NCBI RefSeq assembly: GCF_017355785.1
Contig: NZ_JAFEWE010000010.1
Coordinates: 168,938-232,937, forward strand
Length of the DNA stretch: 64,000 nt
Direction of reading: 5' to 3'
Origin: Desertivirga arenae
GTDB taxonomy: Bacteria; Bacteroidota; Bacteroidia; Sphingobacteriales; Sphingobacteriaceae
Made by a program: the position numbers and the translations under genes. Below are positions 1 to 8,905 of this stretch, one piece after another. Within the stretch, counting starts at the first letter, position 1; each line of letters starts with the position of its first letter. The notes below the pieces were generated by a model that was not told where the DNA came from, ran no database searches, and saw nothing but the letters and a program-made list of their open reading frames with translations.

Positions 1-299
1 ATTAGAAATGAAAAATTCAGGTTGAAGCAGGATGATCGTAAATGGGACAGAACCCTACCAAGTTATACCCAAGACTGAGACAGGGCCGTGGCAGGTTCGA
101 AAAGGCTTCGAGGATTTCCGAAGAAGGTACCCCCCTTTCTCGAACAATCTCCGAAGAAAGTACTGTTCCTTCCGCAACTCTCCGCAAAAGCCCGCAAATA
201 GCCGCAAAACGCCGCAGAGAGCGGTAAAGCGGCTGCAACTTATGCCAATAGCTGTATTTTTGTGTCATCCTGCTGATGCATGAATGGCAGCAGAAAAGA
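1..299. other. Non-coding end region with short repeats
   Basis: I see no convincing gene here. The stretch contains a 14-bp near-perfect direct repeat (TCCGAAGAAgGTAC at 117-130, TCCGAAGAAaGTAC at 150-163). It is followed by five CCGCA units whose starts are exactly 10 bp apart (172, 182, 192, 202, 212). An open frame of 83 codons covers it on the minus strand, but it is low-complexity and arginine-rich from the repeats and resembles no protein I know. Confidence 0.5.
172..221. repeat. Five-unit 10-bp tandem repeat (CCGCAAAAnn)
   Basis: The core CCGCA starts at 172, 182, 192, 202 and 212. The period is exactly ten bases, about one helical turn, and the first four units extend to CCGCAA. The last two bases of each unit vary. 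The function is unknown; it could be a phased protein-binding array or a decaying low-complexity repeat. Confidence 0.6.
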
Positions 300-677
300 T
301 TAATCTAAGTTCTTTGACATGCGAGAATTTTTCAGCTCTTCGACTCTGAATTGTACCATTTCCTCAATGAGCTCAAAAGGAATAGGTTTATTGAGAGGAA
401 ATTGGATAGAGCCCTTCCCCACTTTGTAACCCTTCAGTTTTTCGGCAAAGGCTATATTTCCTTCGGGAAGAGCGTAAAACCCGATATGATTTTTAAACGC
501 TGCAAAATGCACAAGAGGTTTGTTATCCCGTTTGAAAGTAGGAATTCCATAACTTATGGTTTGGATAGCATCAGGTGCAATGGTCTGTATGCAAATTTGT
601 ATCTTTCTTAGGATAGTTTGAACCTCTTCAGAAAAACAACTAATATACTCTTCTATCGATTCCGCCTTACGATCCAT
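300..677 (-). CDS. DUF1801 family protein (YdhG-like)
   Basis: This 125-residue cytoplasmic protein belongs to the DUF1801/YdhG-like family. These are small single-domain proteins structurally related to a frataxin-like fold, and their function is poorly known. Family hallmarks visible here are the N-terminal helix (IEEYISCFSEEVQTILRKI), the central ISYGIPTFKRD segment, the FAAFKNHIGFYALP segment and the C-terminal KGSIQFPLNKPIP motif. Length is typical of the family and the ATG start fits the conserved N terminus. The gene stands alone, separated from the PUL by an intrinsic terminator, so it probably has no role in polysaccharide use. Family assignment is confident; biochemical role is not assigned. 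Confidence 0.85.
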   Translation of the reverse strand: MDRKAESIEEYISCFSEEVQTILRKIQICIQTIAPDAIQTISYGIPTFKRDNKPLVHFAAFKNHIGFYALPEGNIAFAEKLKGYKVGKGSIQFPLNKPIPFELIEEMVQFRVEELKNSRMSKNLD

Positions 678-804
678 AATTGATTCTTGATTGATGAATA
701 AAAATATGGGTTTAAGAGTTAAGGAATGAGGTGGAAATACGACTAATTAAGGTAAGATTGCGGCTATAAATAACGTAAGGGAGCCTGGATCTAAGTATCT
801 GAAC

Positions 805-843
805 AAAAAAGCCCGGCTAAATTGCTTTACAATTCAGCCAGGC
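805..843 (-). terminator. Intrinsic terminator of PUL 1
   Basis: On the minus strand a long GC-containing hairpin (GCC-GGCT-AATTG paired with CAATT-AGCC-GGC) is followed by six T residues. It lies about 20 bp downstream of the GH2 stop codon and closes the first PUL. Confidence 0.85.
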
Positions 844-864
844 CCGCCTTTGGCATTAACTAAT

Positions 865-3800
865 TTATTGAACGTCGAGCTGATCCACGTAGATCCCTTC
901 GGTATCGACTGCGATCATTCTAACTTTATACGATCCTGCATTAATCATAGTACCTGTATTCGTGGTCACATAGTTCCACTTACCCTCCTTAGTAGAAGCC
1001 AACTCTATAATCTCTGGTTTCTTTAAGACTGTTCCATCTTGCGCTATCAGCTCAATTTGTGCCTTAAGGGCTCTTTGATATGGGTTATGATATTTTACAG
1101 TTAAAGAGTACGTATCCCCTACCCCTGTTTGAATGGTCCATTCAAGAACATCACCAGATGCTTTCGTGAATTTTGCTCGCTCCTTACCAAGGAAATCTAT
1201 CTTACCAAGACCGCTTCCTATAAATTGAGCATCAGTAGCTTTATACGAAATAACTTTTTTTAGATCATGGGCAGGTTCAAGCATTGTTGCGGGTAACACA
1301 GCAACAATTAAAGATCCAGCACTTGGCTGGGCATCTAGTGTCACTGTCTGCGCCTTTTTGAATCTTTTTCTAAATACATTATAGCTTTTGTCGCTTTCAG
1401 CTGTTCGAACTATTTGTGCTCCAGTTGCCTCATAATCCTTTAACCAGACTGGTGTTGGTATACCAGTATCCCATCCAACAAAAACATCTGCTTCTTCGCC
1501 TACCTTAAATGTAAAAGCATCACCAGCTTTGCTGCTTGTTTTAATCCATTCTGCTCCATACAAGTTAGATGGCAGTGACACAAATTGAGATTGATCATCG
1601 GTAAAAACTTTATCTCCTGTGTCCATCCAGCCTTGTTGAACTGCGTTTTTAGCCGACAAACTTTGTATAACAGTAGCCGAAGCCGGAGCGGATTTAGATG
1701 AAGGATTTGTTGATGCTATGGCAATTGCAGAAAGAACAGCCTGCCCTGATTTAACTTCCGGGAATGATATTAGCAATTGTCCGCCACTTACCTTTACCTT
1801 AAAGGTCTTTTTTAATGCTCCATCGTGCCCGGCTTCTTTCCAAATATCTAAGTCATTCAATACAACATTTCCATTGATCGCTACATCGAATAGTCGCATA
1901 CCTGAACAATCCATTCCTCCTCCAGTTCCCCACCATGGTTCTGTGAAGTACAATTCGACCAGATATTCGCCATCCTCCACAGGGAAGCCGAAATTTAACT
2001 TCTCACGTCCGTAACGGAAGTCCTGGAACAAAGGCCAATCTTTGCTACCTTTTATGGGATCATGAACCCTTCTCTGACTTGCAAAAAAGTCTGGAGTACC
2101 TGGAAAATCTTTTGTCCATGAGGTGGAACCCCAGGTGCCGGTATTTTTTCGTGCCCGGTCGGCCATCCAAATATTTCCATTTTCATCCTTATAATCGCCC
2201 CCCCCACAATTCACCCGGTATAAATAGTTATAGCCCTTTTGAGGAGCAGTCAATGGTTGACTAGCTTTATAAAGATCAGCAAAGTTTGGCGAAGCAGGTA
2301 AATGATGAAGTACTACCAGATCGCTGGCTACTTCTTTTCCATTAACATAACCTTTAGCCTGCAGAACATTATAGTTAATCTCCACACCGTCCCACTGAAA
2401 ATGGGTTCCTACTCCGCTGCGTTTTCTTTTTCCAAGAGAACTTTTATCTATATCGTTAAACAACTCAACCTCGTCACAATTGGAATAAATAACAATGCTA
2501 TCTTTCTTTCCGGGCTTAGTCCAACGATCTGGCCAGGTATGAGAAACAATATAGACCATTGGCTCGGTAGCCTTAGGAGCATAGTTTGCTCTAAACATGT
2601 AATAAACATCTAAAGGCTCTTCCCAAGGGGTCATAAGTCCCTTATAGTTTACGGGTCCTACCCTATCGAGTTCTCTTAGCCCTTCACCTCCTTGCACCCT
2701 ACCCGGATTATCGTGGGAATTTAATAACCAGAAGAAATGTCCTGTTGTCTTAGCCTTCGCAGCTTCTGCCAGTTTCACTTTCATTTCCATTAACTGTGTC
2801 ATCCGGTCTTCGCTAAATATTTCATTCTGAACAAAAGGGCCCTCTGTATGAAGATCGAGCGTTCTCCAAGCACCGTACTCGCCAATAAGCACCTGCCGCT
2901 CTACATCCTGATCGTAGATCTTTGGATCACCACCATATGTGCCAGTCCAATTTTGGGGGACATCCCAATCTGTTCCTTTTCCTCCATTACACGTAGTTAC
3001 TAAACGTTGAGATGAAGCTGTTGGATCAAGCTTGCGTATGAGTTCTGTACATTCACGCGCGAAGTCCTCAGGCAGCGTACTTTCATTTTCTAATCCCCAC
3101 AATACAATAGAAGGACTGTTCCGGCGCTCTTTAACCCAGTCGGTCAGCAGATCCTTGAAGTTTTTACGGAAGGCAGGAGTATCATACCAAACGTGAGCAG
3201 CTAATTGTGTCCACCAAAGGATTCCCATCTTATCCCAATATTCATGATACCGTAAGTTATGCGGTTGATGAGCATCCCTGAACGCATTGAATCCGGCACT
3301 CTTAATCTGCATCACTCTACTTTTCACCTGCTCGGCAGTAAAGGCGTGACTGTTGCCTATAAGATGTTCATATTCGGCAATACCATTAATGAATACAGGT
3401 TTACCGTTAAGGAAAAATTGTTTTTGATCTTTCTTCCCGATTGGCCAACTGATCCAGCGTATCCCGTATGGCGTTACCTGTTCATCAAGGAGTTTTCCAT
3501 TTTCCTGAACCCGGGTTACAATAGTATATAGGTAAGGGTTCTCAATAGACCAAAGGGTTACACCGTTAAGTTGGGTTTGATCATTGATGATCAAGGTTTT
3601 CCCAGGATCGATGTATTGAGTTTTGGCGCCTTCAAAAACTGCCTTACCATTCTTATCTACAATGCTTGTTATGACTTTAAGATTCCTCTTCTTAGTACTG
3701 TAGTTCTTTATTTCAGTGCTAAAATTGATCTTAGCTGATTTCTCTGAGACAGTTATATCGTTCCAGGCATGGACACCGAAAGGCTCGATACGAACCTCAT

Positions 3801-4380
3801 TCGTTATTACCAGATGTACCGGGCGAAAAATTCCCATAGGTTGAGAACCTTCTGAAAATCCGCGCTCGGCAGAACATCCTCCACACACCCATGGAAGGTC
3901 CTGGATATTTGCGGGATGGTCTGCCCTTACTGCTAAAAGATTCGGCCTGTTATCAGTCAGAATCACATTGGTAACGTCAACAGTGAAAGTTGTTCTTCCT
4001 CCCGGGTGATACGCAACTTTCTTCCCATTTAAAAATACCGTTGCATAAGAACCTACCCCCTCGAAGAATAGAAAGAATCTCTTGCCTTCTTTCAATTTTT
4101 GAACCTTGAAATTCTTGCGGTACCATGCATAACCGTGACGGTTACCATGCATCAGTCTCCGATAGCCATCATACTGGTCCCAATTATGAGGTACATTAAC
4201 CTGTTTCCAATTCCTTGTATTATACCCAGCTTTTTCAAAACCATTATGGGCAGCTGGGTTCTTATCAAGAGCAGTGGTTATCCAGTTATTATCAAGGGAG
4301 ATATCAACACGGGTTTGAGAAAATGCAGTAGAAACAAGAAATATTAATAGTGTCGAAAGTGCGTGTTTGATGTTTCTCAT
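865..4380 (-). CDS. Secreted GH2 family beta-glycosidase with malectin domain
   Basis: Predicted exported retaining beta-glycosidase of family GH2 (beta-galactosidase, beta-glucuronidase or beta-galacturonidase type), 1171 residues. It has a signal peptide (residues 1-21), then a sugar-binding jelly roll (about 25-200, with YAWYRKNFKV), an immunoglobulin-like domain and a TIM barrel (about 310-600). The acid/base glutamate lies in the WGLENE motif near residue 428 and the nucleophile in IGEYGAW near 498. A malectin-like domain follows (about 720-890, starting with YLYRVNCGG), and the C terminus ends in a carbohydrate-binding-like beta-sandwich. It is the last gene of PUL 1, 111 bp after GH95 with a hairpin between. 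Substrate is not readable from sequence; context suggests a pectic side chain. GH2 is certain, specificity is not. Confidence 0.88.
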   Translation of the reverse strand: MRNIKHALSTLLIFLVSTAFSQTRVDISLDNNWITTALDKNPAAHNGFEKAGYNTRNWKQVNVPHNWDQYDGYRRLMHGNRHGYAWYRKNFKVQKLKEGKRFFLFFEGVGSYATVFLNGKKVAYHPGGRTTFTVDVTNVILTDNRPNLLAVRADHPANIQDLPWVCGGCSAERGFSEGSQPMGIFRPVHLVITNEVRIEPFGVHAWNDITVSEKSAKINFSTEIKNYSTKKRNLKVITSIVDKNGKAVFEGAKTQYIDPGKTLIINDQTQLNGVTLWSIENPYLYTIVTRVQENGKLLDEQVTPYGIRWISWPIGKKDQKQFFLNGKPVFINGIAEYEHLIGNSHAFTAEQVKSRVMQIKSAGFNAFRDAHQPHNLRYHEYWDKMGILWWTQLAAHVWYDTPAFRKNFKDLLTDWVKERRNSPSIVLWGLENESTLPEDFARECTELIRKLDPTASSQRLVTTCNGGKGTDWDVPQNWTGTYGGDPKIYDQDVERQVLIGEYGAWRTLDLHTEGPFVQNEIFSEDRMTQLMEMKVKLAEAAKAKTTGHFFWLLNSHDNPGRVQGGEGLRELDRVGPVNYKGLMTPWEEPLDVYYMFRANYAPKATEPMVYIVSHTWPDRWTKPGKKDSIVIYSNCDEVELFNDIDKSSLGKRKRSGVGTHFQWDGVEINYNVLQAKGYVNGKEVASDLVVLHHLPASPNFADLYKASQPLTAPQKGYNYLYRVNCGGGDYKDENGNIWMADRARKNTGTWGSTSWTKDFPGTPDFFASQRRVHDPIKGSKDWPLFQDFRYGREKLNFGFPVEDGEYLVELYFTEPWWGTGGGMDCSGMRLFDVAINGNVVLNDLDIWKEAGHDGALKKTFKVKVSGGQLLISFPEVKSGQAVLSAIAIASTNPSSKSAPASATVIQSLSAKNAVQQGWMDTGDKVFTDDQSQFVSLPSNLYGAEWIKTSSKAGDAFTFKVGEEADVFVGWDTGIPTPVWLKDYEATGAQIVRTAESDKSYNVFRKRFKKAQTVTLDAQPSAGSLIVAVLPATMLEPAHDLKKVISYKATDAQFIGSGLGKIDFLGKERAKFTKASGDVLEWTIQTGVGDTYSLTVKYHNPYQRALKAQIELIAQDGTVLKKPEIIELASTKEGKWNYVTTNTGTMINAGSYKVRMIAVDTEGIYVDQLDVQ

Positions 4381-4431
4381 TTTATTGAAATCCTGTTATA
4401 CTAAGTCTGAAGACTCCTGTTCATTATACCA

Positions 4432-4462
4432 TCCATAGAGACGCTGCGCTTAACTCTACGGA
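4432..4462 (-). other. Intercistronic hairpin between GH95 and GH2
   Basis: The 9-bp arms TCCATAGAG and CTCTACGGA pair with one G-U in the minus-strand RNA and enclose a 13-nt loop. No T-run follows, so this is more likely an RNA-stability or processing element than a terminator. Confidence 0.45.
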
Positions 4463-4491
4463 CAGAATCTAATTTTGATCTTAAAGCTTTT

Positions 4492-7320
4492 TTATTTTGA
4501 CTTTAGACTTCCGTTAAAATTATATTTCTTCCCTTTTTTCGTTTTAAAGCTTACTTCTTTTCCGCTGTATTTCAATGTGCACTTATTGCCAGCAGCAGAA
4601 ACTACCTGAACCTTGCTAAGCTTTCCATTCTTCCAGTTCATGGACAATTCAAAACCACCACGAGCTTTGATACCCTTAATACTGCCATCAGCAAGATCAG
4701 AGGACAGAGCAGGCAGTAGTTCAATGTATCCTTCATGACTTTGAACCAGCATTTCTGCAACTCCGGCAGGTGCGCCAAAATTCCCGTCTATCTGGAAAGG
4801 AGGATGGGCATCAAACAAATTAGTATAAGAACCGGCATTACCCGTTGCTGGTCTTAATAAAAGTTTGATCATATTCATGGCATGATCTCCGTCTTTAAAA
4901 CGTGCCCAAAAGTTTATCTTCCAAGCGAGACTCCAGCCAGTGGCTTCGTCGCCCCGATAGATCAGTGATTGCCTTGCAGCGGTCATTAATTCCGGACTTT
5001 TTTCCCAGGTAACATCATCACCAGGATGTACACCCCAAAGGTGCGAAACATGGCGGTGCTTGTTGGTTGTATCGTCTTTGTCTTCCAACCACTCCTGCAG
5101 CTGACCGTATTTACCGATCTGATTTGGAGCAATTTGAGATAGCTTACTTTGAAGATCTTTCGAGAAATCCACATCCACATTAAGCAATTTAGAAGCTTCG
5201 ATAGTATTCCTAAAAAGTGTTCTAATGATCTGGTGGTCCATTGCTGGGCCAGCCACCAAACCTCCATTTTCCGGAGAATTTCCAGGGGTACTAATCAGCC
5301 AACCAGTTTTGGGATCCTTAACAAGAAAATCCACAAAAAAAGAGGCGGCAGACTTCATAATAGGATAAGCCTCGTTGCGGAGAAATTCCTTATCCTGCGT
5401 ATACTGGTAATGTTCCCACAAGTGCTGACTTAACCAGCCTCCACCTCCAACCCAGATACCATGAGTAGAGGAATTTATTGGTGCAGTACCTCTCCAGATA
5501 TCTGTATTATGATGCACCAACCATCCAGAGGCATTGTAATACTCTTTTGCCGTTTCTTTTCCTGCTTCAGAAAGATCTTTAATCATCGAAAAGAGAGCCT
5601 GATGCATCGGTGATAAATTCAATACTTCGGCCGGCCAGTAATTCATTTCTGCATTGATATTGGTTGTGTACTTGCTTCCCCAGGGAGGAGAAAGCAGGTC
5701 ATTCCATATACCTTGCAAATTTGCAGGCCTTGTTCCAGGACGGGAACTGGATATCAAAAGATACCGCCCGTACTGCATGTATAGCGCAACAAAGGAAGGA
5801 TCTTTTGAAGTAGCAAAGTTTGCCAGCCGCTGGTCGGTAGGCAAAGCTTCGTTATTACTGCTTCCAAAGTTTACAGAAAATGTATTATAGTATTGTTGAT
5901 ATTCTTTAATATGCTCTTTCCTAATCTTGTCATACGACATTCCTTTCAGAGCACTTAGGTCATTCTGTGCCTTCGCTACTGCATTGCCGGAGACGTCTTT
6001 ATAACTTACGTAATTTGTTGCGGCTGTAAGGAAAAGTGTTGCGTCGTCCGCGTTGCTTACACTTATACCATTATCACTTACAGAAACATTTCCATTGCTG
6101 GTTTCTATCCTTAGAAAACTTTCGCCCCTCAACACACCATTTCTAACTTGCAGAGAAAGTGCTAACGTATTATTGTCAATTTTCTTGACAGAATATTTTT
6201 TGTGAGGACTTCCTAAAACTGCCTCAAAGGAAATGCTTGCTCCCTTATTTGCACTAAGATGAACTACGAGTGACTGCTGAGGCTGACTTACCAGGTATTC
6301 CCTGGTATAATCGACACCACCCGAGGTATAAGACGTTTTAGCAATGGCTGTACTAAGATCTAACTCTCTGCGGTAATTGGTTGCAGAAGCTGTGTTTTTG
6401 AAATTCAGGAACAGGTCTCCAAAAGGCTGGTAATCTGCCTGATATTTCCCTACAGCAGGAGGTTCATCATTTTGGATCTTATACTTCCACAACCCGTTCA
6501 AAGAAATACCTTTTGCTGCATCCATCCCCTCCGGATAAACTGCAATATGTCTCGTGGTATCCTTATACCCTGCAATTCCTCCTTTATCATTATAGTTGAG
6601 AACCTGAATAGATATAACATTCTTTCCCGCCTTCAAAGACTCTTTGGGGATAACATATTTCCTTCCTTCAGGATTACTGGTATGCCCGATAAGAGTTCCA
6701 TTAACATAGGTAAAGTCCTCATCCCGGATCCGGTTTAGATCAAGAACGATATTTTTTCCTACCCATTTAGCTGGAAGATTAAAAGATGTTCTAAACCATA
6801 CAGCTCCGTCCATTCCTTCCCATCCCGCACTCTCCCAACCTTCATAGGTTGGAACCTGAAAGGTTTGCCATTTGCTATCGTCGAAATTAGGAAGAGCAGG
6901 GTTACCTTCCATCCCCTTCAAGCCACGCATATCATTCAACCAGCCTTCTCGTTTCCCCTCATTGCTCTTCTGACCCATGAACTGCTCTTCAGCAAGTTTC
7001 TCAGCCTCCTTTTGCTTTCCTTCCGCAAGAAGTTGACGTATCTGTGGAAGATACTGATATGCCCCCTGCCGATTGTAATTCCTCGGCTCACCAGTCCAAA
7101 GCGTCTCTTCGTTAAACTGTATGCGGTCTTTATCCAGACCGCCAAACACCATTCCTCCGATCCTTCCATTGCCTATCGCTAAGGCATCTGTCCATTTTAC
7201 AGCCGGTTGTTTATACCATAAGCTGTAGTTATCCTGTCCAAAAACAAAAGAACTGCTGGTTAAAAAAACAGCAGTTACTAAATAGGTTAATTTCTTTGTT
7301 AGGTTTTGCAAAACTTCCAT
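4492..7320 (-). CDS. Secreted GH95 alpha-L-fucosidase / alpha-L-galactosidase with inserted jelly-roll domain
   Basis: Inverting exo-enzyme of family GH95, 942 residues, that removes terminal alpha-L-fucose or alpha-L-galactose. A signal peptide (1-29) precedes the family opening YKQPAVKWTDALAIGNGRIG. The (alpha/alpha)6 barrel carries NINAEMNYWPAE near residue 555, HLWEHY near 635 (position of the family general acid) and QIDGNFGAP near 843. Unusually, about 150 residues (roughly 130-280) interrupt the N-terminal domain with a galactose-binding-like jelly roll of the type seen in GH2 enzymes and sialate O-acetylesterases (WFRTSFNLP, GKNIVLDLNRI). Only 2 bp separate it from the GH28 gene, so the two are co-transcribed. 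The downstream fucose operons would process its product. Whether fucose or L-galactose is preferred cannot be told. Confidence 0.92.
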   Translation of the reverse strand: MEVLQNLTKKLTYLVTAVFLTSSSFVFGQDNYSLWYKQPAVKWTDALAIGNGRIGGMVFGGLDKDRIQFNEETLWTGEPRNYNRQGAYQYLPQIRQLLAEGKQKEAEKLAEEQFMGQKSNEGKREGWLNDMRGLKGMEGNPALPNFDDSKWQTFQVPTYEGWESAGWEGMDGAVWFRTSFNLPAKWVGKNIVLDLNRIRDEDFTYVNGTLIGHTSNPEGRKYVIPKESLKAGKNVISIQVLNYNDKGGIAGYKDTTRHIAVYPEGMDAAKGISLNGLWKYKIQNDEPPAVGKYQADYQPFGDLFLNFKNTASATNYRRELDLSTAIAKTSYTSGGVDYTREYLVSQPQQSLVVHLSANKGASISFEAVLGSPHKKYSVKKIDNNTLALSLQVRNGVLRGESFLRIETSNGNVSVSDNGISVSNADDATLFLTAATNYVSYKDVSGNAVAKAQNDLSALKGMSYDKIRKEHIKEYQQYYNTFSVNFGSSNNEALPTDQRLANFATSKDPSFVALYMQYGRYLLISSSRPGTRPANLQGIWNDLLSPPWGSKYTTNINAEMNYWPAEVLNLSPMHQALFSMIKDLSEAGKETAKEYYNASGWLVHHNTDIWRGTAPINSSTHGIWVGGGGWLSQHLWEHYQYTQDKEFLRNEAYPIMKSAASFFVDFLVKDPKTGWLISTPGNSPENGGLVAGPAMDHQIIRTLFRNTIEASKLLNVDVDFSKDLQSKLSQIAPNQIGKYGQLQEWLEDKDDTTNKHRHVSHLWGVHPGDDVTWEKSPELMTAARQSLIYRGDEATGWSLAWKINFWARFKDGDHAMNMIKLLLRPATGNAGSYTNLFDAHPPFQIDGNFGAPAGVAEMLVQSHEGYIELLPALSSDLADGSIKGIKARGGFELSMNWKNGKLSKVQVVSAAGNKCTLKYSGKEVSFKTKKGKKYNFNGSLKSK

Positions 7321-7322
7321 TT

Positions 7323-8888
7323 CTACTTTGCCTGGTTTAAGCTAATATTCTCTGCAATAGCCTTGTCTTTATCTAAAGGAGTTTTTACGTTCCTGAAATT
7401 ATTTCCATTTAAAGTTATCCCTGAAGTTTTTTCACCCTTTAATTTAAGGTAAACATCTGTACCAATTACAGGGAAGGCATTGTAAACGAAAGCATCTTTA
7501 ACATTGGTGAAATCAAGAATAGGTGTTCCTGCTAATGGCTTAAATGCTTTAACACCGTTTGCTATCAGATAGCTCACATTTTCGGCTTTAATTACTGGCC
7601 CCATTTGAGTGCTTACCTCCACGTTATGGAATTCAATTTTTCTTGATTGCTTGATAACAAAGCCAGTCTTGGCTTCCATGTTAATATCATTGAATGTAAT
7701 GTTCTCAATAGGCATTTCATCAAGGCCATTTAGATATCCTGCTTCGTTCGTTTGTGCAGTGATATTACTAAAATGAATATTCCTGAATGCAGGAGTACGC
7801 TCGGATACCGGTTCAACTTCTGTTTTCGCATACTGCATATCAAGAACAATAGCCTGCTCCCTGATATTTTTCATGATAATATTATCCACTCGAATATCTT
7901 CAACAACTCCGCCTCTGCCCCTAGCTGTTTTGATTCTGATTCCACGATCCGTTCCGTCGAAAATACAGTTGGAAATAGCGATCTTCTTTACTCCTCCAGA
8001 CATTTCACTACCGATAACAACTCCACCATGACCCGAAAGCATAGTACAGTTAGTTATCGTATAATTTTGAGCTGGCGTATTCATTGCTCTTCCAGGCTTG
8101 TCTTTTCCTGATTTGATAGTAATACAATCATCCCCAACGCTGATATGACAGTTGGAAATGTGTACGTTGTTGCAAGACTCAGGATTTATCCCATCAGTGT
8201 TTGGAGAATGAGGATTATTTATGGTAACTCCATTAACTGTAACATTCTCGCAAAACTCAGGGTTCACCGTCCAGAATGGGGAATTGCGAATACTAATACC
8301 TTCTATCTGTACATTTTTACAATACATGGGCTGAATGAACGGAGGACGTAAAAAGCCTCTTTTCATTTGCTTTGCTTCGTCTGGTAAAAGTATATTCTTG
8401 TTGTTCTCGTCGAAGATCTTTTGCCATTTAGAACGTGGCTGTCCTTCTTTATAACCCTCTACAAAATCCCACCATTTTTTACCGTGACCATCAATGATCC
8501 CTCTTCCTTTGATAGCAATGTTCTCCGCCTTATAAGCATAGAACAATGGAGAAAAGCTGGTTACATCAACGCCTTCATATCTGCTTTTCACCATTGGAAG
8601 ATACTCATCAAAGTTGTCGCTGAAGTGCAGTTCTGCCCCGGCATCAATGAAAATGGTGATGTTACTTTTTAAATGAATAGGACCGGTGAGATATTTTCCG
8701 GCAGGAAAGTATATAGTACCACCACCTGCTTTTGCAGCAGATTCAATGGCCTTTTTTATGGCTTGGGTGGCTATTTTAGAGCTATCATTTTTAGCTCCAT
8801 ATTTTAGAACATTGTACGTTTCCTGTGCTATGGCATTGGCAGAGAGAGAGCAGAGAGCAATTGCTGCCCAGAAGAATATTCTTATCAT
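7323..8888 (-). CDS. Secreted GH28 polygalacturonase-type hydrolase
   Basis: Inverting glycosidase of family GH28, 521 residues, acting on alpha-1,4-galacturonic acid linkages or on rhamnogalacturonan. The signal peptide is residues 1-21, followed by the usual N-terminal turn YNVLKYGAKNDSS. The right-handed beta-helix carries all four family motifs: NTDG (D232), GDDC (D253, D254), SGHGG (H287) and RIK (318-320). Length and motif order match the Bacteroidota exo-acting group. It sits 17 bp after the MGH1-like gene and 2 bp before GH95, inside the PUL 1 enzyme block. No polysaccharide lyase accompanies it, which suggests a role in trimming saturated oligosaccharides. Endo versus exo action is inferred only from context. 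Confidence 0.93.
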   Translation of the reverse strand: MIRIFFWAAIALCSLSANAIAQETYNVLKYGAKNDSSKIATQAIKKAIESAAKAGGGTIYFPAGKYLTGPIHLKSNITIFIDAGAELHFSDNFDEYLPMVKSRYEGVDVTSFSPLFYAYKAENIAIKGRGIIDGHGKKWWDFVEGYKEGQPRSKWQKIFDENNKNILLPDEAKQMKRGFLRPPFIQPMYCKNVQIEGISIRNSPFWTVNPEFCENVTVNGVTINNPHSPNTDGINPESCNNVHISNCHISVGDDCITIKSGKDKPGRAMNTPAQNYTITNCTMLSGHGGVVIGSEMSGGVKKIAISNCIFDGTDRGIRIKTARGRGGVVEDIRVDNIIMKNIREQAIVLDMQYAKTEVEPVSERTPAFRNIHFSNITAQTNEAGYLNGLDEMPIENITFNDINMEAKTGFVIKQSRKIEFHNVEVSTQMGPVIKAENVSYLIANGVKAFKPLAGTPILDFTNVKDAFVYNAFPVIGTDVYLKLKGEKTSGITLNGNNFRNVKTPLDKDKAIAENISLNQAK

Positions 8889-8905
8889 GTAATGATTTTC
8901 GCTAA

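Noticed and set aside
17..268. 83-codon frame on the minus strand
   Set aside because: It translates through the CCGCA and CCGAAGAA repeats, has no recognisable domain, and overlaps equally long frames on the other strand.
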